A stretch of 6,975 nt of DNA from Bryobacterales bacterium. GTDB lineage: Bacteria; Acidobacteriota; Terriglobia; Bryobacterales; Bryobacteraceae. The stretch's first letter is position 1; the number at the start of each line of letters is the position of its first letter. The stretch covers positions 1 through 6,975 of the forward strand of contig SHUN01000150.1 of NCBI GenBank assembly GCA_009697495.1. The letters are read 5' to 3'. The notes below the pieces were generated by a model. That model searched no databases and was not told the origin of the DNA. It saw only the letters and a list, made by a program, of their open reading frames with translations. This document shows positions 1 to 6,398 of the stretch, in pieces. The translations under genes were made by a program, and so were the position numbers.

Positions 1-81
1 CAATAATTTCGTACGGTCCGAGGCAGGTTCCCGCCGCGAGTGGCATCTCATCAGTCTACTCAAAACAGACGAAACTGAAGT

Positions 82-1897
82 GTGCCCGAAGAATCCGAAA
101 AACCCTACCGCGGCGTCATCCAAACTCTCCTCAGCCTCGCGAAAAACCACAAACGCGAATTCGCCATCGTCAGCCTCTTCGCCCTTCTCGCCACCGCCGC
201 CGATCTTCTCCAGCCGCTCGTCTATCGCCGCGCCATCAACGATGTCGCCGGCCTCTTCGTCGAACCATCCGCGATCCAACAACTAATCCCAGCCCGCACG
301 CCCGACGAAACCCTCAAAACCCTCATCGAATCCGTCGCTCTCCTCTTCCTCATCAGCACTACCGGCTACTTCTCCTCCCTCCGTTCCGACTACTTCGGCG
401 CCAAAGTGGCCAGCCTCATGGAAGCCAATCTCATCGTCACCACCTTCGGCCACGTCCTCCGCCTGCCCACTTCCTATTTCGCCCGTCAAGCCAGCGCCGG
501 CATCGCGCGCCGCATTGACCAGTCCGATCAACTCGCCCCCGTCGTCCACGCCTTCTCCCAGCAAATCGCTCCCGAAGCTATCCGCCTCGTGGGCATTTGC
601 GCCATCATGTTCACTCAAAACTGGGAAATGGCGCTCGTCTCTCTCCATGGTCCCCGCCTATCTCTGGATCGCCCGCCGTTCCGCGCTCCGTATGAAGACC
701 GGCCTCGAACCCTACTACGAACTCTGGGAAAACATCTCCGCCCGCATCACCGGCGCCATCGCCAACGTCAAAACCGTCAAACTCTCCGGCGCTGAAGCCC
801 GCGAAGAACAGCGCCTCGACCGCGAATCCGCCTACGCCTACGACGTCTACGTCAAACGCATCCGCACGGCCCAAAGCTATTACATCTGGCAAAGCCTGCT
901 CAGCAATCTCAGTAAGTCCATGGTGCTCGGCTACGGTGGCTGGCTCGTCCTCCTCCACCGTCTCACCCCCGGCGACGTCGTCATGTTCGCCGCCTATCTC
1001 GATCGCCTCTTCGCCCCGGTTGACTCGCTCAATAACATCGCCGTCAGCCTCCAGCAACACCTTATCTCGCTCAACCGCGCCATCCGCCTCCGCGACGAAG
1101 GCCCCGTCGAGGAACCAGGCCCGGACCTCGCGCCCGGCCCCGGAAAAGTCGAATTCCGCAACGTCAGCTTCAGCTATATCCCCGGCCGCGAAGTCCTCAA
1201 AGGTCTCAACATCACTCTCGAGGCCGGCAAGACCACCGCGCTCGCCGGTCCCTCCGGCGCAGGCAAAACCACCACCGCCGATCTCCTCCTGAAACTCTTC
1301 GAACCGACCGGCGGCGATATAACAATCGATGGCCACTCCATCGCCGAAGCAGGCCCCGCCGCCGTTCGCCGCGCCATCGGAGTCGTGGCCACAGACGGCG
1401 CCGTTTTTCGCGGTACCCTCGCCGAAAACATCCGCTATAAGCGCCCCGATGCCACCATCGAAGAAGTAAAAGCGGCCGCCATGGCCGCCGGCCTCGCTCG
1501 CCTTCTCGAACGCCTCCCCGAAGGCCTCGAAACCGAAATCGGCGAGAACGGCGTCGGCCTCTCCGTCGGCGAGCGCCAGCGTCTCCAAATCGCCCGTGTC
1601 CTCGCCGACAAGCCGCGTCTATTAGTCCTCGACGAAGCCACCGCCAACCTCGACTACGCCACCGAACTCGAATTCAAACAATCCCTGCTCAACCTCAACC
1701 CCCGCCCGACAACCCTGATCATCGCCCATCGCTACACCATGATCAAGGAGGCCGATTACGTCTACATCCTCAACGACGGCCAGGTCGTAGAAGAAGGCAC
1801 ACCCGCCGAACTTCTCGCCGCCAACGGCTGGTTCACCCAGCTCGCCCGGCAGTCCGGCCAGCCCGTGGCGCAAGGGGACGGTCTGACGGGCCTATAA
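82..1897 (+). pseudogene. ABC exporter half-transporter (membrane domain + ATPase), one frameshift
   Basis: Type I ABC exporter (MsbA/LmrA-like architecture), which would pump a lipid, peptide or drug across the inner membrane as a dimer; the substrate cannot be read. Starts at GTG 82, the only start after the in-frame TGA at 76. Frame 1 encodes the membrane domain to about residue 188; from 647 the gene continues in frame 2, so one extra base (or two lost) lies in the CT-rich stretch near 638-647. The joined product is about 604 residues, normal for the family. ATPase motifs, joined numbering: Walker A GPSGAGKT 389-396, signature LSVGE 493-497 (degenerate LSGGQ), Walker B ending Asp517-Glu518, D-loop ANLD, switch His549. 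The Q-loop position is Thr437 (VVATDGAVF) instead of Gln. Called a pseudogene because of the frameshift; if that is a read error, the gene is intact. Codons strongly prefer C in third position. Confidence 0.85.
1775..1852 (+). repeat. Diverged direct repeat, copy 1 (partner 2151-2228)
   Basis: The codons for the last part of the ABC ATPase match 2151-2228 at 60 of 78 ungapped positions. The first ten bases (GACGGCCAGG) are identical, and the longest identical stretch is 13 nt, AAGGCACACCCGC. The repeat reflects a paralogous gene fragment. Confidence 0.75.
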
Positions 1898-1898
1898 T
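1893..1898 (+). promoter_or_regulatory. TATAAT -10-like hexamer overlapping the ABC stop codon
   Basis: A perfect TATAAT overlaps the TAA stop of the ABC gene and ends 10 nt before the ATG at 1909. Transcription would start only a few bases before that ATG, giving a nearly leaderless message. I find no -35 hexamer at 16-18 nt. It may be the surviving promoter of the truncated DUF433 gene, or chance. Confidence 0.35.
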
Positions 1899-1908
1899 CG
1901 GGACAGGC

Positions 1909-2133
1909 ATGTCAGCGGAGCGTATTTGCGCAGAATTTGACACGCTGAAGCTGGCACAGGTTTACGGAGCAATCGCCCATTATTTGGAGAAATCTGTCGA
2001 AGTAGACACCTACCGGATTCGGCAGGAGCAGCGGTTCACGGCGAAGCGGCGCATGGCGGAGCCTTTGCCATCTGACTTGCGGCGGCGGATTGAGGCGGCA
2101 CGCGAGCAACTCCATTCCGGGTGCTCGGGGTAG
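1909..2133 (+). pseudogene. DUF433-family antitoxin, N-terminally truncated remnant
   Basis: An open frame of 74 codons whose product carries the C-terminal half of a DUF433 antitoxin: SAERICAEFDTLKLAQVYGA followed by an IAHYLE helix and a charged tail. From family knowledge, DUF433 proteins have an N-terminal half with a G-[TS]-R-[IV] motif and a helix-turn-helix-like fold ahead of this segment. That half is absent, and the upstream bases belong to the ABC gene end only 11 nt away. No toxin gene follows; downstream lies another fragment. The frame has an ATG and could be translated, but a protein lacking the first half is unlikely to work as a normal antitoxin. Alternative: a short free-standing variant of the family. 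The match to the C-terminal half is made from memory, so confidence is moderate. Confidence 0.6.
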
Positions 2134-2285
2134 TGAAACTACACATCCACGACGGCCAGGGTGTTGAAAAAGGCACACCCGCTGAGCTTCTCGCAGCCCG
2201 ACGCTGGTTTACGCCGTTCGCCAGGCTCACCAACCGAGGCGTAGCCCCAAACGCCGCTGCAAAGGGCTACGATGAGAGCAGGTAA
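2133..2285 (+). pseudogene. Remnant copy of an ABC transporter 3' end
   Basis: Frame 3 reads DGQGVEKGTPAELLAARRWF, closely matching the C-terminal end of the ATPase upstream (DGQVVEEGTPAELLAANGWF). Over 26 aligned residues, 19 are identical. At DNA level, 1775-1852 and 2151-2228 match at 60 of 78 positions without gaps. Several of the differences are at third codon positions, so this is a diverged paralogous fragment and not an assembly echo. The frame runs from about GTG 2133 to TAA 2283-2285 and ends 6 nt before the ATG of the next gene. Nothing of the Walker motifs remains. It is probably the last piece of a second ABC gene, or of a tandem duplicate, that was deleted or disrupted. Confidence 0.75.
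2268..2273 (+). promoter_or_regulatory. -10-like TACGAT upstream of the DUF433 antitoxin
   Basis: TACGAT fits TAnnnT and ends 18 nt before the ATG at 2292, so a start about 7 nt downstream would give a leader of roughly 11 nt. No -35 match is visible at 16-18 nt. It lies inside the ABC-tail remnant. A similar TACGAT precedes the kinase gene. Weak evidence alone. Confidence 0.3.
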
Positions 2286-2291
2286 GCAGAT

Positions 2292-2528
2292 ATGGCAGAC
2301 ACAATAACCAATTCGACCGTCGACTGGACGCAGTGTGAATTGATCGAATGCGTTCCCGGCAAGGTTTCCGGGAGGCCCGTCGTCCGAGGAACGCGTATCA
2401 TGCCCGACGCCATTGCCGGCAGCTACGAACTTGGAGAATCGATCAAAGAACTGCAGGCAGGATTTCCCACCCTTACCGAAGCCCAGATTATCCGTCTGAT
2501 CGACTTCGCGCGGCAACATCACTCGTGA
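2292..2528 (+). CDS. DUF433 family antitoxin
   Basis: A 78-residue protein of the DUF433 type, a small helix-turn-helix-like family that commonly serves as antitoxin to PIN-like toxins. The diagnostic stretch is GKVSGRPVVRGTRI at residues 23-36, preceded by an acidic, Trp-containing N-terminus and followed by two helices: ELGESIKELQAGFPTL, then TEAQIIRLIDFARQH, the usual end of the family. The ATG at 2292 is the first start after the in-frame TAA at 2283, and no strong Shine-Dalgarno site is seen. The stop codon overlaps the toxin GTG by 4 nt (GTGA), so the two genes are translationally coupled and form one operon. By analogy with other type II systems, the antitoxin would bind the toxin and repress the operon. 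It differs clearly from the DUF433 remnant at 1909-2133 and is not a recent duplicate of it. Confidence 0.85.
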   Translation: MADTITNSTVDWTQCELIECVPGKVSGRPVVRGTRIMPDAIAGSYELGESIKELQAGFPTLTEAQIIRLIDFARQHHS

Positions 2529-2872
2529 AAGTTTTGCTGGACGAAAACCTTGACCATGCCCTGAGGAACTTACTTGGTCCGCACGAGGTCGTCACCGCGT
2601 CCTACATGGGCTGGGCGGGTTTGAAGAATGGAGATCTATTGCAGGCCGCCGAGAACGGCGGGATCGAAGTATTACTTACCGGCGATCAGACTCTCAACTA
2701 CGAACAAAATCTGGTTGGACGACGTTTCGGCGTCGTCGCGCTCACCGCTATCCAGCTACCAATCATCAAGGGCGGCCTCCCGGCCGTCATCGCCGCCATC
2801 GATAGAGCCGCGCCAGGGTCTTTTCAGTTGGTTGAATGCGGTGCCTTTACCAGGAAAAACCAATCGCCCTAA
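2525..2872 (+). CDS. PIN-like toxin, DUF5615 / Mut7-C type
   Basis: A 115-residue PIN-like protein, probably the RNase toxin of a type II TA pair with the DUF433 protein upstream. Starts at GTG 2525, overlapping the antitoxin stop by 4 nt; this start places the family's N-terminal KVLLDEN strand at residue 2. Visible acidic positions are Asp6-Glu7 in LLDEN and Asp54 in LLTGD, the hallmark pair of this fold, with the conserved GWAGLKNGDLL at 29-39 and NYEQNL at 58-63. Length and the final GSFQLVECGAF segment are normal for the family, so the gene looks complete. RNase activity is inferred from family membership; these proteins are less studied than classical VapC. It ends 29 nt before the kinase gene start. 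Confidence 0.85.
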   Translation: MKVLLDENLDHALRNLLGPHEVVTASYMGWAGLKNGDLLQAAENGGIEVLLTGDQTLNYEQNLVGRRFGVVALTAIQLPIIKGGLPAVIAAIDRAAPGSFQLVECGAFTRKNQSP

Positions 2873-2883
2873 ACTCTTTACGA

Positions 2884-2889
2884 TAGAAT
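2884..2889 (+). promoter_or_regulatory. -10-like TAGAAT upstream of the kinase gene
   Basis: TAGAAT ends 12 nt before the ATG at 2902; an overlapping TACGAT lies at 2879-2884. Either would give a leader of roughly 5-11 nt. There is no clear -35 element. It sits in the 29-nt gap between the toxin stop and the kinase start, so the broken kinase gene probably had its own promoter. Confidence 0.35.
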
Positions 2890-2901
2890 CATCCAAGCGC
2901 C

Positions 2902-5564
2902 ATGCCCCTCGCCACCGGAACCCGCCTCGGTCCCTATGAAATCCTCGGCCCGCTTGGCGCAGGCGGCATGGGCGAAGTCTATCGCGGCCGCGACGCCAAA
3001 CTCGGCCGCGACGTTGCCCTCAAAGTCCTCCCGCCAGCCCTCGCCAACGACGCCGAATACATGGCCCGTTTCCACCGCGAAGCCCAGGTCCTCGCCGCCC
3101 TCAATCATCCCAACATCGCCGCCATCTACGGCCTCGAAGACCGCGCCATCGTCATGGAACTCGTCGAAGGCCTGACACTCGCCGATCGAATCGAACAAGG
3201 CCCCATCCCCATCGACGAAGCGCTGTAAATCGCCCGCCAGATCGCCGAAGCCTTCGAATACGCCAACAAAAAGGCGTTATCCACCGCGATCTGAAACCCG
3301 CCAACGTGAAAGTAACCCCCGAAGGGACGGTCAAAGTCCTCGACTTCGGGCTCGCCAAAATGGCCGAGGTAACCGCGCCCCGAGGCAATCCCGAAACCTC
3401 GCCGACGCTCACTCTCGGCGCCACGGTCGCCGGCATGATTCTCGGCACCGCCGCCTACATGGCCCCCGAACAGGCCGCCGGTAAACCAGTCGACCGCCGA
3501 GCCGACATCTGGTCCTTCGGCGTCGTCCTCTACGAAATGCTCACCGGCCGCCGCCTCTTCAAAGGCGAGACCGTCGCTCACACCCTGGCCGCCGTCCTGC
3601 AGACCCCCCTCGACTGGGAAAAAACAACCGCGCCTCCGGCTATCAAAAACCTGCTCCGCCGCTGTCTGGATCGTGACGTGAAAACGCGCCTGCAAGTGAT
3701 TGGCGAGGCCAGGATTGCCATCACAAAGTTTCTCGCCAATCCGGACGTCGAGGTAGCCACTGCTCCGGCCGCCGCCGTCCCGTCCACCCGAAAAACGGCG
3801 TGGGCCGTAAGCGCGGTCTTGGCCCTCATCGCCGCCGTCACAGCCTTCGGTTGGTGGAAATCCACGCGCCCTGTCGAGCGTCCGCTCGTCCACTTCGATG
3901 TCGATCTCGGCCCCGAGGCGTCGCTCCTTTCGAACTACGGCGCCAGTGTAGTTATTTCTCCAGACGGCGCCAGGCTGGTATTCGTGTCGAAGGGGCGCCT
4001 GTTCACTCGCCGCCTCAGTCAGCCCAAGGCCACGGAGTTGCCTGGAACCGAAGGGGCCCAGGCTCCTTTCTTCTCTCCCGACGGGCAGTGGATCGCATTT
4101 GTTGGCGGCGGAAAGCTCAAAAAGATTTCCGTGGAAGGCGGCGCGGCTATCGCCCTGCGCGACATTTTCAATGCTCGCGGCGGCTCTTGGGGCGAGGACC
4201 ATACCATTATCGCCGCTTCAACCAACGGCACCCTGTCGCGGATTCCCGACACCGGCGGCGCCCCACAGCCGATCACGGAGCTGGCGCAGGGTGAAGCTGT
4301 GCATCGCTGGCCACAGATCCTGCCCGGGGCCAAGGCAGTGTTGTTCACAGCCAACCGAACGATTAGCGGATTCGATAACGCCAATATCGAGGCGATGTCG
4401 ATGCCGGACGGCCGCCGCAAAACGCTACTTCGAGGCGGCACTTTCGGGCGTTACCTCCCGGCCGCAAACGGAGCCGGGCACCTTGTGTATGTCAATAAAG
4501 GGACTCTCTTTGCCGTAGCTCTTGATCCGGACTCTCTAGAAATAAGCGGTACGCCCGTGCCCGTCTTGCCGGAAGTCTCCTACTCCCCTATCGCCGGCGC
4601 CGCGCAGTTCGATTTCTCAAAGGACGGAACGCTAGTGTACCGGGGCGGCATAGACGCTGAAATGGTGACGCTGCAATGGATCGACGCCGAGGGCAAGGCG
4701 CAGTCGCTGCCCGCCAAACCCGGTTTGTACGGCCAACCGCGCCTCTCTCCGGACGGCAAGCTGGCGGCGTTGACAGTCGGCGGCGACATATGAACCTACG
4801 ATTGGCGCCGGGACGCGATGTCCAAGCTGACCTTCGGCGATGGGAATTACAACTTTCCGGCTTGGAGCCCCGACGCCCGATATCTTGTTTTCCGCTCGGA
4901 ATCCGGCGGCATCCTCTGGACTCGCGCCGACGGATCGGGCAAGCCTGGGCCCCTGACGCAGAGCAAAATGAGCCAGTACCCATGGTCGTTCTCGCCGGAC
5001 GGCAAGCGGTTGGCGTACTCGGAGGATGCTTTGGGCGCTGGCGACCTTTGGACGGTGCCGGTTGAAAACGAGGGAGGCGCGCTGCGGGCCGGAAAGCCGG
5101 AGGTCTTTCTGCAAACTCCGGCCGACGAGCGGTCCCCGGTATTTTCTCCCGACGGACGGTGGATCGCTTACAGGTCCAGTGAATCGGGGACCAACGAAAT
5201 TCACCTACGCGCTTTTCCGGACAAGGGCGGGAAGTGGCAGATCTCCAACAGCGGAGGCGTGTTCCCGATCTGGTCGCGGAACGGACGCGAACTGTTCTAC
5301 CGCACCCAGGAGCAACGGGTCATGGTGGTGAGCTACACAACGAACGGGGAGTCATTCGTGCCGGACAAGCCGCGGCTATGGTCCCCGGCGAGGCTTGCCG
5401 GTATCAGCGACTACCACAATCTGGATATCAGTCCCGATGGCAAACGTTTCCTCGCCCTGATGCCCGCGGAGGCGCAGGGGCAACAGCGGACGGATAATCA
5501 CGTGACGTTTCTGTTGAACTTCGCCGGCGAAGTCCGGCGGCGAATGGCGGTGGGGAGACAGTGA
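2902..5564 (+). pseudogene. Ser/Thr protein kinase with PD40/TolB-like propeller, three lesions
   Basis: Hanks-type kinase fused to a membrane helix and a beta-propeller, typical of Acidobacteriota; joined length about 887 residues. Kinase domain, joined numbering: glycine loop G19-A-G-G-M-G24, VALK Lys41, helix-C Glu60, HRDLKPAN with catalytic Asp130, DFG Asp148, APE Glu190. A membrane helix at about 300-319 (nt 3798-3857) precedes repeated SPDG motifs of PD40 blades, for example FSPDGQWIAF and FSPDGRWIAY. Lesions: TAA at 3226 (codon 109); one missing base in the A-run 3268-3272, after which frame 3 restores GVIHRDLKPAN; TGA at 4791 (codon 631) in GGDI-stop-TYDWRRD, where Trp is expected. 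The internal starts at 3306 and 4818 would give pieces lacking an intact catalytic domain. The cytoplasmic kinase would have been linked to an extracytoplasmic propeller; the ligand is unknown. Codon use shifts from C-ending to G-ending along the gene. Confidence 0.88.
2956..3019 (+). repeat. Paralogous kinase repeat, copy 1 (partner 6912-6975)
   Basis: The glycine-loop region of the broken kinase matches 6912-6975 at 56 of 64 positions, with seven of the eight differences at third codon positions. This direct repeat flanks the toxin-antitoxin cluster at 5633-6820 and could serve as homology for recombination. Confidence 0.7.
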
Positions 5565-5620
5565 GCCGGGCCACGCCGCAGACCTGCGCGCGCGGGAACC
5601 ACTCGCCCTGCGAACTCTGC

Positions 5621-5626
5621 TAGCGT
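5621..5626 (+). promoter_or_regulatory. -10-like TAGCGT positioned for a leaderless start at 5633
   Basis: TAGCGT is followed by 6 nt and then the ATG of the small antitoxin, so a transcript starting 7 nt downstream of the hexamer would begin at the start codon. The spacing is identical to TAGGCT and ATG 6174. It overlaps the 6-bp palindrome GCTAGC (5619-5624). No -35 hexamer is apparent. The gap after the kinase stop (5565-5632) shows nothing else. Confidence 0.45.
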
Positions 5627-5632
5627 AGGCGT

Positions 5633-5812
5633 ATGGTTGACTTGAAACTCGAGGTGCCGGTAACTGCGGAAGTCGAAGTTGACGCCAAAACCCTGGCTGC
5701 CATTGATCGTGGCATCAAAGCCGTCGGCGAAGGCCGGTCCGTGCCACTTGTTGAAGTGCGAGAGATGATCCCCCAGTGGATTTCCAAGTTCGAATCTCGG
5801 AACCGGCGCTAA
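5633..5812 (+). CDS. Small antitoxin of a ParE/RelE-type module
   Basis: A 59-residue open frame from ATG 5633 to TAA 5810-5812. It begins MVDLKLEVPVTAEVEVDAKT and contains TLAAIDRGIKAVGEGRSVPL, which resembles the DNA-binding or dimerisation part of small antitoxins, then a charged EVREMIPQWISKFESRNRR tail suited to binding a toxin. I recognise the pattern as a RelB/ParD-like addiction-module protein but cannot assign a subfamily. The main support is position: the following frame encodes a ParE/RelE-like toxin whose GTG start lies 37 nt inside this gene. The frame is intact with no visible lesion, although its toxin partner is broken. A near-leaderless promoter (TAGCGT) sits just upstream. 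Confidence 0.7.
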   Translation: MVDLKLEVPVTAEVEVDAKTLAAIDRGIKAVGEGRSVPLVEVREMIPQWISKFESRNRR

Positions 5813-6017
5813 CGGATTTCGAGGAGATCCTCGAATACTCCTGGGCCAGCTTTCGCGCCACGGCTCAGCGGTTTGGCAAGGTCGAGGGGCCGGGCGCACC
5901 GATGTTCGCCAGTTGGCACATACGCCGATCCTGATCTATTACCGCGTTCACAACACACCCAACATCGTGGAGATTCTTCACTTCTGGCACGCTGCGCGGG
6001 GAGCGCCGGCGCCGTAG
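5776..6017 (+). pseudogene. ParE/RelE family toxin with internal deletion and frameshift
   Basis: The N-terminal part reads in frame 1 from GTG 5776: VDFQVRISEPALTDFEEILE then YSWASFRATAQRFGK, the usual start of a ParE-like plasmid-stabilisation toxin. In frame 1 the rest is nonsense and stops at TGA 5932. In frame 3, from about 5892, the typical C-terminal half appears: GRTDVRQLAHTPILIYYRVH, then NIVEILHFWHAARGAP, ending at TAG 6015. Joined, the parts give about 75-80 residues, against roughly 95-100 for the family. The middle segment linking RFGK to the GRTDVRQL strand is missing. The frame change implies a loss of 3n+1 bases, probably around 60 nt, near 5883-5892. Intact members poison ribosome-bound mRNA or gyrase; this one is almost certainly inactive. 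The 37-nt overlap with the antitoxin is long, but this GTG matches the family start. Confidence 0.75.
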
Positions 6018-6137
6018 AAGCGCAAAGGCCGGTCACGGCCCGCAATCCACCACGCGCCTCTCCGTCCCCCCGCCGCGACCTTGTCCGTTTTGCGCGAGTT
6101 CGTCAAAGGAGAAGCCGCCTTCCAATGCCCGCCATGT

Positions 6138-6167
6138 TTGACACCATCACCGGGCAGCCGCTAGGCT
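6138..6167 (+). promoter_or_regulatory. Promoter TTGACA-N18-TAGGCT of the vapBC-type operon, leaderless
   Basis: A perfect -35 hexamer TTGACA (6138-6143) is followed after 18 nt by TAGGCT (6162-6167, matching TAnnnT). The ATG at 6174 is exactly 7 nt downstream of the last base of the hexamer, so the transcript would begin at the start codon without a ribosome binding site. None is visible upstream. Of the promoter-like sites in this window, only this one has both hexamers. The rest of the gap from 6018 shows only a 5-bp GGCCG/CGGCC hairpin at 6027-6040 without a T-run. Confidence 0.6.
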
Positions 6168-6185
6168 TCAATCATGACCATTGAA
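6167..6185 (+). promoter_or_regulatory. Palindrome over the vapB start, candidate operator
   Basis: TTCAAT (6167-6172), a 7-nt spacer and ATTGAA (6180-6185) form a perfect 6-bp inverted repeat covering the predicted transcription start and the ATG. Type II antitoxins usually repress their own operon by binding such palindromes at the promoter, so this is a candidate site for the antitoxin dimer. Chance occurrence is possible with arms this short. Confidence 0.4.
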
Positions 6186-6398
6186 CTCACGCTTGAGCAG
6201 GAGCGCATCATCCAGGAGGAAATCAAAAGCGGCCACTTCCATAGCCCGGATGACGTGCTCGAACACGCTCTGGCGGCGTTGCGCGAAAAAAACCGTCAGC
6301 CGAGAACCCTGGTCCAGTTTTTCCGCGAATCGCCCTTTGTCGGAATGGAAATGAAGTTTGAGCGGAGCCAAGACATCGGGCGCAAGATCGAGCTATGA
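6174..6398 (+). CDS. VapB/ParD-like antitoxin
   Basis: A 74-residue antitoxin. The N-terminus, MTIELTLEQERIIQEEIKSG and then HSPDDVLEHALAALREK, follows the beta strand-helix-helix pattern of ribbon-helix-helix DNA-binding antitoxins (residues 1-39). The C-terminal half, LVQFFRESPFVGMEMKFERS and then QDIGRKIEL, is the linker and toxin-binding tail seen in antitoxins of PIN toxins, with the usual SPF-G and D-x-x-R-x-I-x-L ending. The ATG at 6174 lies 7 nt after the -10 hexamer, supporting leaderless translation. The last 4 nt (ATGA) overlap the toxin start, so the two genes are coupled. It would neutralise the VapC-like nuclease and repress the operon. No lesion is seen. Confidence 0.82.
   Translation: MTIELTLEQERIIQEEIKSGHFHSPDDVLEHALAALREKNRQPRTLVQFFRESPFVGMEMKFERSQDIGRKIEL

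Noticed and set aside
2..286. Open frame 2 from the window edge overlapping the ABC start
   Set aside because: Beyond 82 it becomes a low-complexity Ser/Pro run, a shadow of the ABC frame. The first 27 codons could be the end of an upstream gene, but no stop is found near 82 and no family is recognisable.
611..1588. Long antisense open frame (325 codons) across the ABC gene
   Set aside because: It is the mirror of a C-rich coding strand. Its product is dominated by Gly, Ala, Glu and Asp with no domain pattern, and the + strand carries clear ABC motifs.
3226..3272. Programmed frameshifting at the A-run in the kinase gene
   Set aside because: The in-frame TAA at 3226 lies 40 nt upstream of the run, so ribosomes in the first frame would not reach it. 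AAAAA alone is also a weak slippery site.
3126..4202. Long antisense open frame (358 codons) across the kinase gene
   Set aside because: Same codon-bias shadow effect. The + strand encodes the HRD, DFG and APE motifs and propeller blades here.
4818..5564. Separate TolB-like protein starting at ATG 4818
   Set aside because: The same frame continues upstream through a single TGA at a conserved Trp position, so this is the C-terminal part of the kinase/propeller gene. No ribosome binding site or signal peptide is seen at 4818.
6027..6040. GGCCG-GTCA-CGGCC hairpin as a terminator
   Set aside because: The stem is only 5 bp and no T-run follows; such hairpins are common by chance in GC-rich DNA.
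5873..6184. Open frame of 103 codons between the broken toxin and the vapB-like gene
   Set aside because: It overlaps the C-terminal half of the ParE-like toxin in another frame, is rich in Arg, Ser and Pro, and shows no domain. The gap 6018-6173 appears to be non-coding.
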